64,000 nucleotides of DNA, taken from contig LR746276.1 in NCBI GenBank assembly GCA_902729315.2, positions 3,826,169-3,890,168 of the forward strand, in the 5' to 3' direction. Shown here in pieces: positions 37,501 through 49,700 of this stretch (the first letter of the stretch is position 1; each line of letters opens with the position of its first letter). The stretch is from Spirodela intermedia. Taxonomy: Eukaryota > Streptophyta > Magnoliopsida > Alismatales > Araceae. Position numbers and translations under genes: made by a program. The notes under the pieces were generated by a model, which was not told where the DNA came from, searched no databases, and saw only the letters and a program-made list of their open reading frames with translations.

Positions 37501-39016
37501 TCTCGCTTATGCGGGCCCTTCTTCAACTGGATAGAGAGCTGGGAGATGATCTCCAGGATTAGATACCTTGGAACGATGCTTTTCCTTCACAACTTCGAAA
37601 TTGCCGTTGGCTGGTTTGTGGTGACCAGCCGTGCCATCAGATCAATCTTCTCAGTCTTGTCGAAGCCTTTGGCTGGCCCGCTAATGGAGCTGATGGACCT
37701 CCTCGCCCCATTCCGGGTGCTCTACCTAGAGATGACTGGGTTTCTGACTTCTGTCACTTGGAATGTGATCGGATCCACCTGCAGCATGGTCATGACCGTA
37801 GTGAATCTCCTACTCTGGCCCTTCTGGCTTGTCCTTTCTCTCACATGGAGCCTCGGTATGCCTCTAATCCTCAGACTCTCTCTCTCTCTCTCTCTCCCCC
37901 CTGCTGCAATTCGACATTCATTTTCATTTTTTGACCCAAGAAATTCTCCCACTATCTTGTTAAAGTATAATTTTTAATGTAAGAATTCAAAGGAAATTTA
38001 CAAAAACTTGGATTTAAACAACAACACTTCCTATATCCACTTCTACTTCAACTGATCACCATGGGATTTTTTCCCACAATCTGATCTGTCTGTGCAGCAA
38101 CCTCGGTCATATACCCCATCGTGTGGATCCTCTGGGGAGTGCTAATCGCCCCTGCTCGCCTCATCTTTGCCTGTGTGAATCTCATGGTGATGCTTTACTC
38201 CTCTGCCTGTGGTATGATGGGAGGGGTTTGGTCAATGGTGGCCCCTGTATTCCAGATTATGCCCAGGTCTGAAGTCACCGTGAGGTCCTTCGAGATTCCC
38301 CTCTGGCGATCCCTATGCTTGAAGGTCTGTGATTCGTGGGTTGACTTCTCTCTGATCTTTTTCGCCTCAGAAAGTATGATCGCCATGGTTTCCTTCTTTC
38401 CTGCAGGTGTTTCATGCCATAAAAGGAATTCTGTATGGTTTTATAGCCTTCTTTGCGACCTGCAACAGGCACCGCTTGAGGTTATTTATCTAATCCATCC
38501 CTTTCGTATTTCCACGTCTCAATTCGCAGCCTGTCTCATATGCGAAATAATATGATGTTTTCTTTATTTCCACGTAGGATTTTTCATGTCTGTTTGTTGC
38601 CCCATGCAGCATCTCCAACCGCTTGCAAGAGATTGCCCTTGGCCATTCTACTGCTCGCGGGGGGGCCCTTGACTCTGGCCATCATCCTCTGAAGAAATCT
38701 AGAGCCCGGACTCCGGTAAGTCTGGAAATGGACCTGAAAAGTCAGACCTCAGTCGGCGCTACTCTCTCTCTCTCTCTCTCTCTCATATGTTACATTGACT
38801 TTGTGTGAACAGGTGTCGCAGAGGGGGCGGGCCCACAGCAGGTGAGTTCTGCTCTTCCAAACTTAAACGCACCCTCTTCTGTGAAATAACGACGCAATAC
38901 GAGCTTTAATGGCGGGGACTGCATTTCCTTCTGCCAGGCACCACACGGATTCCTCCTCGGAGAAAACTCTCAGACGGCGAACTGGGAAGAACAGGGAAGT
39001 CCTGGTGTACGAATGA
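34506..39016 (+). CDS. Plant multi-pass membrane protein of unknown function, 10 coding exons
   Basis: Exons: 34506-34558, 36030-36171, 36252-36530, 36643-36796, 36872-37855, 38098-38324, 38407-38480, 38610-38715, 38813-38841 and 38938-39016; 708 aa, all phases match. The N-terminal part (about 1-210) is soluble-looking, with GERRCFYPLTSLQIGDLQSY, then HLWQLMVTKSRLSPFA, then WFAGTRYERSLLL. Residues about 236-325 are acidic and Ser-rich (poly-Asp, poly-Ser) and probably disordered. From about 355 a conserved membrane region begins: RRLLTLLEYGLPSWVIFLQ, then hydrophobic segments near 391-409, 441-461, 510-535, about 540-590 and in exon 7 (ILYGFIAFFATC). The tail is basic and Ser/Arg-rich. I recognise this as a conserved uncharacterised plant family but know no function for it. 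The tiny first coding exon (53 bp) and its 1.47-kb intron were placed by phase and by the continuity of the motif QIG-DLQSY, so they are the least certain parts. Confidence 0.85.
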
Positions 39017-39479
39017 GAACTGCCACAAGGTGCATAATTCAACAGCCCTTCTTCTTCTTCTTCTTCTTCTTCATATTGTTTCGATCCAGAGAGAAAGCCA
39101 CAGGGCAGTGAAACTGGTTCATTCTTCAACTGTAACCGTAGATCCCACCGAGGGGTGTGACTCCCACGCCCAGGTGGGAATAGTAAATCTCGATTTATAC
39201 GACGCAGAAAAGGATAAGAATTTGTATATCAATGCAGGTTTGTGCCACACTCAACTTTAGTCTTGTGGGAATATGAAAAATGAGAAAGAGAGAGAGAGAC
39301 AGAGAGAGCCATGAGAGATGGTGGGTGAGTAATGCCGTACAAGTCGTCGGGCCTGGAGTTGCTATAATTCTTTATCGAATGAGTGACTTTGCTCACTAAA
39401 ATTTTCATGCTATTTTAATCATTTTTTGCTAAAACTTGTTCCGTAAAACCTCGTTCTTGAGTTGTTTGGGGTTGCTACT

Positions 39480-39588
<109 letters not shown>

Positions 39589-39704
39589 AGAGAGAGGGTA
39601 GGAGGACAGTCATTAACGGAGAGACCCGACTTACCTGGTAATATGCCATCAAATTAGGTAAGTAAAAATGTATATTTGTATACAAAATCTCCCCCCCTCC
39701 CCCT

Positions 39705-39752
<48 letters not shown>

Positions 39753-42539
39753 ACTCGATTTTCGGCGAGAAGATTGCTCTCTCAGCCATGTATCTGGTTC
39801 TCTGATCTCTCTGCGGGATAGGCTCCCCGGCTGCCGACGTCTTCATCTGCGGAGAAGAAACAGTGGATCAGGTCCTCTTCCTCTGGTCCTCGTGTTCTGA
39901 CTATGCCTTGAGACGGTGATTGAATTGTGGTTTCTCCTCTCCGGGACTTCAGTTTGTTGATGGCAGATGATTGCCACGGAGGAGGATGATGGCTCCCCCC
40001 GGTGGAGATACGGCAGATAGCGTCGACTTGGGTTGGTTGCCTAGCTTTTCCTCGTGCCGTTGCTGTGTCCATGGCAAATTCACTTTTTGGATACCACACT
40101 GGGTGAGGGTCCGCATTGATTCTTGGTCATAAGAGCTCCTACTCTTTGAGCTCCGTTAATCTTCTCCGAAGATTACACCTATCTGCTAATGGACCTTGGG
40201 GCGAACAGAGCTCTATTGCTCCGTTCTAATTTATGTCACACACACTTAATTAAACTTTATAAAGTTTATCAATTAACCTTATAGTTAAATCCAATGAGGT
40301 GATCCAATGATTAAAACACTTCATTTAAATTCTTCTATTATAATCATATGATTACGAATTTCATAATGTAATCCATATTTGAACTAGTGTAATCTTGAAA
40401 ATTAAACAAGTTATTTTAAAGTCAAGAAATCAAACTCCTAATTTTTATACTTAACTAAAATTTGTAAAGTGTGACAAATAAAACATTTAATCTATGATTG
40501 GTAAATCACTAAAAGATCATTTAATTTGGGTCAATTAAACTATTCAAACTTTTTATTAACAAAACCAAGATCCCAACTTAAGCACTTGCTTGCTTGAATC
40601 CACCAAGGGCTTGATTAGGTTTTCTTAAATTGAATTGTTGCAAATATGCCCATGACTGATGTTACTAGTCCAGATGTGATTGTCAATCATAATCAAGTCA
40701 TGATGCACATTTATGCAACAAGATCATGCAGCATAATTAAATAATGTGTGATGTTTGTATCATTTGATTGGGGGATAGATCAATATAACAAACAAGGTAT
40801 TATTTGATTTATGACCTCTCTAAGATCAAGAAGGAAGAGTTGAATTGATTTAATTCTAATTTTGACTATGAGTCAAATATGTAAACTTTTTCTTATCTTC
40901 TCTTTTGAGCTTAAATTTATTTTAATTTTTTAGATATAAACTTTAACTTTATAGTGATTGGCCTCTCTACCAACATTATTTTAACAAGAACATCAAGTTT
41001 ATCACCTCTACTAATTCTTTAGTGCACACCTATTGATTGCAACAGCTCAACTCTCTTAGAGTTTTCAATTGAAACTCTCACTAGATTCATAGCTCAAGGT
41101 AAGCTAGAAAAAAACTAGTTACAAAGATCAATTCCTTTGATGTGATAAGCAATGCTTAAGCACAAGCTTTGTTCTAAAAAAGTAAGAAAAAGATTTTTCA
41201 TCAATGTCATTTTCTGTAGGTTGATGAAGAATTGAATCACAAATGGAATATAATGAAAAGATAATTGAATTGCACTTGATTTCTCACGTCTTAAAACTAT
41301 TTAAATGTTGAAGACATTTTTGCAATATTTTTGTTGACCAAAATTAATTTTGATCAAGATTTGCTCAACTCATCTTTTTTCCATTGGGGTAAGCCTGCAA
41401 TTCTACAAAAAAAATCATATAAAACTCTACAGAATTGTTAGAACACTAATAAAATTTTAGATTAGTTGAGAATATATTTTGAGAAATTTAGTTGTTGGAA
41501 AAGAGCTAGATTTATAAAGAATTTCAGATCAGATGTAGAAGATGTAATCAAATTCCTCATTTATCTACCACCCCTCATTTATCATTACACACCTTGTGTT
41601 ACATGAATTTATCTTGGAACGATTTATTAGACACTTTATGGGTATGCATTTTTTACTCCTACTTGTTTAGAAATTTTTTCCTTTGTGCATTTCAGGTATG
41701 GAATTTCTTCATGGGCTTTTTTCCCCTTGGATTAGTGGAAAGGTTTGAAGTCAAGCCCAACTACACAATTTATGGAGCATCTCAATTTCCAACAATGTTC
41801 CTTGTCTATTCATCATCAAAACATTAAGACCTTTATACTTATAACATAGTTTGTTGATTGGAGATGATTATTAAAGCATGTACTTTCCTTATCATGTTAT
41901 ACGTATAGAGGATCCTTCACATATATGTTCTATCAAATTCAAACGAATTGCATGAATTTATAGTGGTAATAATATATTATTTTTAAGATATAAAAAATGA
42001 GAAGTGCATTAAATTATGTTTTATTAACACTGGGAAATGATGATAGACCTCAAATGCTGTAAAGGGGTTAGTGTCCCCTCCCAGTTCTAAAGGGGTCCTT
42101 TTTTTTCAGGCCAAAGCAACCACCCATTTATAAGCTTATTCTCAAATAATGTATTTTTAGGAACCAATCAAGATGCTTACCCAACTCCCTTCGTACTTAC
42201 TAAAGATGGGTTTGTGAATATTCTCTTAGTTACTCTTGTTTCTTTAGTAGCTTATGATTGTTAAGTGTTCTGTCCCTCACACAAACTTTTCATGTCACTC
42301 TATTCCCTGATGCTAAGAGAGAACTCCTTCAGGGGCTTGCCTTTAGAACTTCCTAAATCTAAGGTAGGATAAGGCAGAGCCTTTCCTTCTATAGAGTCTC
42401 CCAATATCTTCAAGATCTCTTCAGCCACCCAGAAAAATAAGCAGCCAAATATCTCATGAAAAATGTCCCCATTTATAATTTTATTCATCAAGCATACTTG
42501 TAGATTTATCATAAACCGTAGGTGACTTGATATGCCATT

Positions 42540-42830
42540 ATGACTAATCATTGTGCCTCTAGAGAAGTATACCCATCTAAAAAATAGCTTTTTTCCCACT
42601 ATGGAAAGTTCATCATTATGTCATATCATGAAAAAATATGACTTTATCATGTATGATTAGGATAGCAAAAAGATGAGGCAAGATCAATAAAGAATAGGTG
42701 ACTTGAATTCCTCTAGAGGACTACACCCATCTCAAAAATAGGTTTGTTTCCAATTTTGGCAGGTTGCTCAATATTTCACAACATGAAAAAAAATCTTTAT
42801 CATGCATGATTACAATCTCTAGCTGATTGT
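42540..42830. repeat. Diverged tandem repeat, period about 161 bp
   Basis: CCTCTAGAGAAGTATACCCA near 42552 recurs as CCTCTAGAGGACTACACCCA near 42710. Both are followed by ATCT-AAAAATAG, a TTTCC block, CA-CATGAAAAAA and TTTATCATG-ATGATTA. The copies are heavily substituted. The origin is unknown and it may be old transposon sequence. Confidence 0.6.
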
Positions 42831-43528
42831 AATTAGGAGATTGAGAAGACAAGGCCATCTCATACCAATATATGAAGATAAAAATGGAAGAGAAAAAAAT
42901 ATTAGGCTCATAGAAAGAACTTAGTGGCTTATAAGGTAAGTTTTCCCATAACATGCAGTGTACGATCATCTACTTCTATCACACAATAAGGGGCGCTTTA
43001 GGTGTCATCGTTAAGAAGATGTCTCCAAAGTTAAAAATGAGCAAGCATTTCACAAAGCACCTTATCTACATCCATACTTTTTTCAGACGATTATATCCTT
43101 GTAATGTACACTGGAAAGCAACTTAAGAATGCAAGTGTCAAGTAAAAATTCCAATTATTTATCATCTTAAAATTATTTTAAAAAATAATCTTTTATTATG
43201 ATGGGAAAAAAAAAAACTCTCGTCCATTTTTTCATTTTGAACATCAAGCTTGTAAGGGCTCGAAGTTGGCACAAGGATGATGCTCTCATGGAACATGAAC
43301 TTTTAAGAAAAGGAAAAAATCACATGAATGTAGGGTTTCTATTTTGGGAAATCTACAACTAATTAAATGATGATTGCACCCGCCTATATATGGTATTAAA
43401 TTTAACTATTTATTAATTTTTAAATGAATCTATTTTCGTTCATTGCGAGTTACAGCTAGATTAAATGAATTAGTTCCTAACGAAATATTTATTTATTTAT
43501 TTTTAACGGGAGTTTTAGGATTTTGGGT

Positions 43529-43605
43529 TGGGCTGTAACTGGGCCCATCTACAGCGGCCAGGCCCAGCCAACCCAGTTTTGAAGAAAATACTTAACAAGG
43601 CCCAT
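43529..43605. promoter_or_regulatory. Cluster of site II (TGGGCC/T) motifs upstream of the AAA+ ATPase gene
   Basis: Four matches lie within 77 bp: TGGGCT at 43529, TGGGCCCA at 43540, AGGCCCA at 43560 and AGGCCCAT at 43598. All are 150-230 bp before the start ATG. Site II elements bound by TCP factors are enriched in promoters of plant nuclear genes for mitochondrial and translation components, which fits the organelle-targeting N-terminus of this protein. Confidence 0.65.
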
Positions 43606-43756
43606 ATAATTTTTTTTGTAGGAAGAGGGGCGTTCTCGTCGGTCTGTTGTATGCCCGCGTGAATAAACCACCTTCTCCCTGCCTCTGGGCTTCGGAAAGT
43701 CTGCGTGGGGAGTGGAGGAGGTGGGTGGCGTCCTCCGCCGAAGCAATCGGGAGAAG

Positions 43757-46700
43757 ATGGCGCGAGGTGGTGCTCGGGCCGCGGGGCAGCTTCTGCGGCG
43801 TCTGTGGAGAGCTCGCCAGCCGACCTTCTCGGCTTCCTCTTTCAGCTCCTCGTCTTCCTCCACCTTCCTCTTGAGCCGTCGGACGCCTAGCTTCTCGCCC
43901 TTCCCTCATGCGTTCCTCGGCGTGTTGTCCGTGTCCGCGCTGGGCTTTCTGGATTGGGCGCATGCAGACGCCGGCGAGGTCCCGGCCATAGTCTTTTATG
44001 TCTTCCTTTTCTTTCCCTGGCCAATTTACTTGGAATGTGTGGAGTAAATTCGAACCGATGTTTTCCATGTATCAGGGAGACGGGAATCGGGAAATCCCTA
44101 TCGCGTCGAGCCCAACGTCCGATTCGGACGAGATGGACAGGCTTGTCCGTATGGAGAGGCAGAGACTGGAGGAGTTGCTAAAGACCAGTGAGATGCAGAG
44201 GGGGACTTACCCGGCCTTTGCCGTCTCAGCTAGGGGTCAGAAGGTCTGGTTTATTCTTCATGATCAATTTATTTCGATGCTTACGGATTTCCCTCTGAAT
44301 TCCTATCTTGTTTTGTTATCTCGGAATTCAGTCGCATTTCAGCTCTTTACGTTATGAGCTGAAGGTTTTCCGTAAAGACTTGCTGCTTCCATCAGTTGCA
44401 GACGTTTTCCTATCATTTTCCTTTTGCCTTCCGAAGCACACCAGAAATAGATTCCTTTATTGATAAACCGGTGACCACAGCCTTTGACGATCTGTACACT
44501 CAAATCCTTTCTTGTCACAGTTCTCTAGGATACGAATGATGGCCGTCCACTCGAGGACCAAAAAGGGAGATAAGCTGCCGCAGCGATTTCCGTGAGAATC
44601 TTTAGTAGGCGCCTTTGGTTTTAGAGGCTTGTTAGGTTGTACCAATGAAAGGACTTATGGATTGCAGCCTAACGAGGTTCGTAATTATAAAATGTTTCAA
44701 AGAAGTGAGTTAAACTCGGTGCATGGAGAAACAAGAAAATCGTTGGTGAAATCGGAGTCCCCCAGCCTTTGTCCACTCCTTGTCTTGGACATCTTTAACA
44801 GAAGAGTTTTGACAAGCTCGTCTGGTGTGGATGATAACATGTCTAGACACCACTAATTTTTCTCCCTGCGCTTTATAAGCTCAAATATTGCAAATCTACG
44901 CACCATTTTGACAATCACCCCTTTAACGTGTGTAGCAGTTGCAGATCTATTATGATATGATCTTATGTTATCCTCAGGAGTATTTGAAAAATTCACTGAC
45001 GGGGTTGCTACTGACATCACTTAATCTTCTAAAACAGTATCATTTGACCATAACCAAGAAAAATTTCACTACCCATCAGCAGTACATCTGTAGTTTGTAA
45101 AATATTTCTCCATAACTTGGAGATATTAAAAGTATTTTGTGGATGTCATAGTATTCTGACGCTGTGCTTTTTCTGTCCGATGAATTCCACCATGGTTCCC
45201 CTTCCGTTTCCGCAACAACTTTTCTGTTAGCACCAAATTGAAATCATTGATATTGATTATTCCAAGAACACCATTTTCTTCTATTTTCACGCTCTCCTTT
45301 TGATTTCGTGTTGTCCTCATTACTTCCATTCGTAAACAGTTTTCTTGGGAAATGCCTCTAATTTTACTGGCACGTTCTGTGGGATTTCCAATGAGCAGAA
45401 GTATACATTTTTGGGACATAAAATTTATTTTTGAAGAGGAATATACCCGTGCTTGTGCCATGCTAAATGGATTGGAATATTTATGATTAGCGAGGTAAAA
45501 GAAAAATAGTTTGCATTGATGGTGAGGGAAGGGAGTTGCCTTTAAAGACGTTTAGAATCAGCATTATCTTAAATGATAGAATGGCAATAGTAGTTAATGA
45601 GAACAGAAGGTAAGAAAAGAGAATATCTTGTGCTAAATTGGTACTCATGTATAACATTTGGGAATCGCTCATCAGCATTCTGCCTTCATGTATTCTAATT
45701 TTTCTTCGGATTGTTTAGTGCTTTATTTAGTTTTGTTTGATTACCAGAATTAGTAGATATGTCTGGGAGTCTTTAAACTTAAATCTAATTTGCGCTATAA
45801 ACACAACAGATTACTGTAAAGTTTCGGATCCCTCCATCATGTGAGGTATCACACTTGATTGTAGATCTTGTTTCCCATCTTGGTCTGAAGGTTGAGCAAC
45901 ATGGGGGTGGCTCAGAAATGCTTGTGCGTGCTTGGGACAGGTAATTATGTCGGTTCAGCATTAGTGATTTACGCTGTCATGCATCACCTTCTAAATTTGC
46001 TACTATTTTTATCAGTACTTTTCTGTCTGTTGACTAGGGATGTTTTATTCTAAGCACTATTTTGTTTTTAGCATCCTTTGTGTCATAACCAATAAAATCG
46101 AAACGTATGTGGCCTATATTTCTGTACTATGCGTCTTTGTCATTGGGGAATGTGTCTGTCTAAGCATATTCTAATTCTCTAAATGGGATAATTCCGTATG
46201 TATTACCCTTCAAAGCTGAAGACTGGTGTTCGAATGTGACGAGCAGCAAAGAGACTGAATCTACGGTACCTCTCTTCTACATAGCCTGGGAACTAAATCG
46301 TATATCACATGGAGCCTTTTGCTTTACATTACATAAACTATTGTTTTGATCATCAGGGAATAAATTGCCTTCTGATTTATGGAATGACAATCAGAAGCAT
46401 CAACCGATTATTTTCCCAGTTCTTTTATGGTAATTACATTTGTTACAGTCTTTAGTTCTGGGGCTGGGATTAGTCTTTCTGTGCTTGGCGCCTGATGGAT
46501 GTCTCAGGAGGAGAAGAAACTGTTGCTGTTGTCACCTCCGAAATGGAATATTTATATTTAATCTGTAGTTCAACTCCTTTAAAGTTGAGTATGATAAATG
46601 ATTAGTATAAGTATGTTTCTGGTCTTAGTTCAAAGTTGAAAACTTGACAGTGGCATGGAAATGCCTGGTATCCACGATGTGTGAAATCTTGAGAACGGAT

Positions 46701-49700
46701 CAGGATGCAGATTGGAATGATAAAAAAAGAATTTATATTGTTTTCATATACGTGCATATGTACATTTATATTTAGATCTAATAAAACTTGAATGCCAACC
46801 AGGACTGGCATAGAGGATACACAAATCTAAGAGTTTTCAAACAGATGCCTTCCTAATATAATATATATGTTTATGTAAGAAAACGCTTCTTTGAGTGGAT
46901 GTACTGATTCCTGGAGAGTACGATCATCAACTAGGCAACTAGGTTCTGGATGACATGATATTCCATTGTCTAGTTGAGCTGGTGTGAAAACCACTCATCT
47001 TCTTCAGCATAGTGCTTTAGTTGCCTTGGAAGCTAGTTTAATAAAGTTACACTTAGACATAATATTATTAAGTATATTTTAGGAGCACGGTTTTCGTCTT
47101 GGAAAGCTTTATACAGAAAAAAAATAAAAAAAATTAATGTCTTTCCAAACGGAAAGTTAAAATAGGTACAGCTTGTATATTGAATTTCAATGTTATTTAT
47201 CTCATCTTTAAACTGATCAACCTGATATGATCAAGTATAACTGCTAGTTATACCAGCACAAACCGATTTTCGCCATGCTAAAATGATCTCTTAATGTAGG
47301 TTCTAGAATTAGTTTTGAAAGCATAGTAATAGACTTTTTGATGGTGCTCTAAGAATAGAAATTTTTATTGCCAATTTACATTTTTTTTTTTATTATACGT
47401 TTGAATAATTCATGAATATAAATAGAAAAATTAAATGCAGTTAACATTTATATAATGTATGATGTAATCACTTTGAGATCACTATTTCTTTTTTTATCCT
47501 AGGCAAACTAGTCTTCACCTAGTTGTGATTCCATGTTCCCCATAGTAGTGCCATAAACCGCTCTCTTAATCGCCTTAGTTGTTATAATAACTTTGTCGCA
47601 TCCATACATCAAACATTTCGTATGAGACTGTCACCTAGGCTGTTTTATGATCGTAAAATTAATTCAAATCTGATGCAATATGCTGCTGAGTAGGATCCCA
47701 TTTTCAGCTGTGTTGGCTCGGTTTCATGACCAAATTCAAAGTGCACGGGGAACAGTTACATATATCTGATGCACTTCTCGGCTTTCTGGTCCATCAGCCT
47801 TGATGGTTACTAGAGCGGAGGGTTTTAGAGGTTCCATATGAATGTTTGGAGCTAATTGACGGATCATAAATGAGGAACCTAATAGCACTGCGATGCAGAG
47901 TGACCTATTAGAAATCTGAACCTAATAATACTACGACACAAAGGGATGAATCATAGATGTGGAACCTAAAACTAGCATGACACAGTGACAGATGAGGAAC
48001 CTAATAATATCACTACCCAAACTAATGCATTCTAGATAAGTCCTAATAAAACCATGGCAGAAACTGATGCATTATACCCATACTATAAACTATGGAGGAT
48101 CTAGTGCAGATGATGCCCAGTTTAAATTGCTAATGCTGGAAATGAACTGCCACTTCCTCAAATCACGAAGGATGGAAATCTAACTCACAAAAAGATGATT
48201 GCTATAAGATGTAAATTGGCGTTGCATATGTCTTAGGCTCATTTCAATAAATTAGGAAGCTATACCGGTTGACTTCTGCGAAAGAAGTCTCTGGGGGAAC
48301 TATACAGGAAAAAAAGATAGCATTTCGAAAGAAAATTCCCATCTAGAACGCTTTTAGAATGGTTTTTGTAGTCCATCACCCAGTTGCAGTAAAACATTAA
48401 CAAAAATCTTTAATAAAACCAGGAAAGCCGAACAAAAGGCCAAGATGGTCACAACATCATTAAGAATGACATGAGCCCAAAGAAGAAAGAAAGCAGTACA
48501 TCACAGGTTCGCTTGATGTTCTTGAAAACCGTTCAACAACGAACCATTTTTCAAAGTGAAAAGATGATTCTTTTACTCTTGTGGCTTTCTGCTCACCAAC
48601 TTAACTTTGCGACTTTTTGGCAGATCATTTTCTGTTTGTGATTTTCTTGATTAGCTCCCTGATTTGTTCATGGGAACAGTCCAGGGCTTATGCCAATGTT
48701 TACGATGAAGTCTTTCAAACTAGAAACAAAAGTTTCTGTATCTTCAAAATCCGCTGGCATATGAAACATTATGTACATTGAATACAAAAGTTTCATATGC
48801 GTTATTTTCTCTTCCCATTTTACATTGCTTCAATAATTTTTCCCTAAGACTGGAGAATCCTGCCAACTAATGCTCACCAGCAGGTAAACGCACACCTGAG
48901 TCAACAGCATGCTCTTGTATTGAGGTAGAATGTGATTCGGATATACAGGACGATTGAAGTCATATTCCTGGTTCATCCACATCCTCATGCGCAAGTCATC
49001 TTCCAGATTTGGTTCTTCTTGCATTACTGGATATGACAAGGCTTCTTGTCTCCTGTTAGTCTATCTGAATCGGATCAAAGGCCTTCACGGATCCACGATG
49101 GGCTATTTTCTTTTTCACACATTTCTTGAAAAAATTGAACTTCTCAGAACTCCCTCACATGATGTATTTTGACGATTTCTTCCAAAGTTCTGTCACTGGA
49201 TTCTCTGAATCTCCATTCACCCCTGATGGGCAATCCATCCATCATGGACATCGGATCTGATACAAACACTTGTCAAATGACAGTTCACCGGTCCTCCACA
49301 TGTGATTTCCAATTTTTCTTTATGAGTGAAAGAGAACTGAAAGAACATGTTTTTAACTCAGAGACTGTCTGATGAATTATTCACTCAAAACGACCGGTTC
49401 TACACATTTATATGTGCTTATACTTTCAGAAGTTATGAATGTTTATCTTTTTCTGTCCGAATGCGACGGTTTTTATCAATGTTTTGACTGTTTAGATCCC
49501 CTGGACGATGTGGCTTCAGTTTGTATTTAACTTTGTTTGTCCACACGTTGTACTGTAGCGTTTCTTTCCACTGAGTTGTCTTATCTGTCAAATTTTTGAA
49601 TAACTGTGTATGTTATTTTCTTCTATGCTTTCTGAACAATGGATTTTCTTCCCCTCTAATATTGGCCTTTACTTGCTAGTGCTGTTTCTTGGCAACTTAC

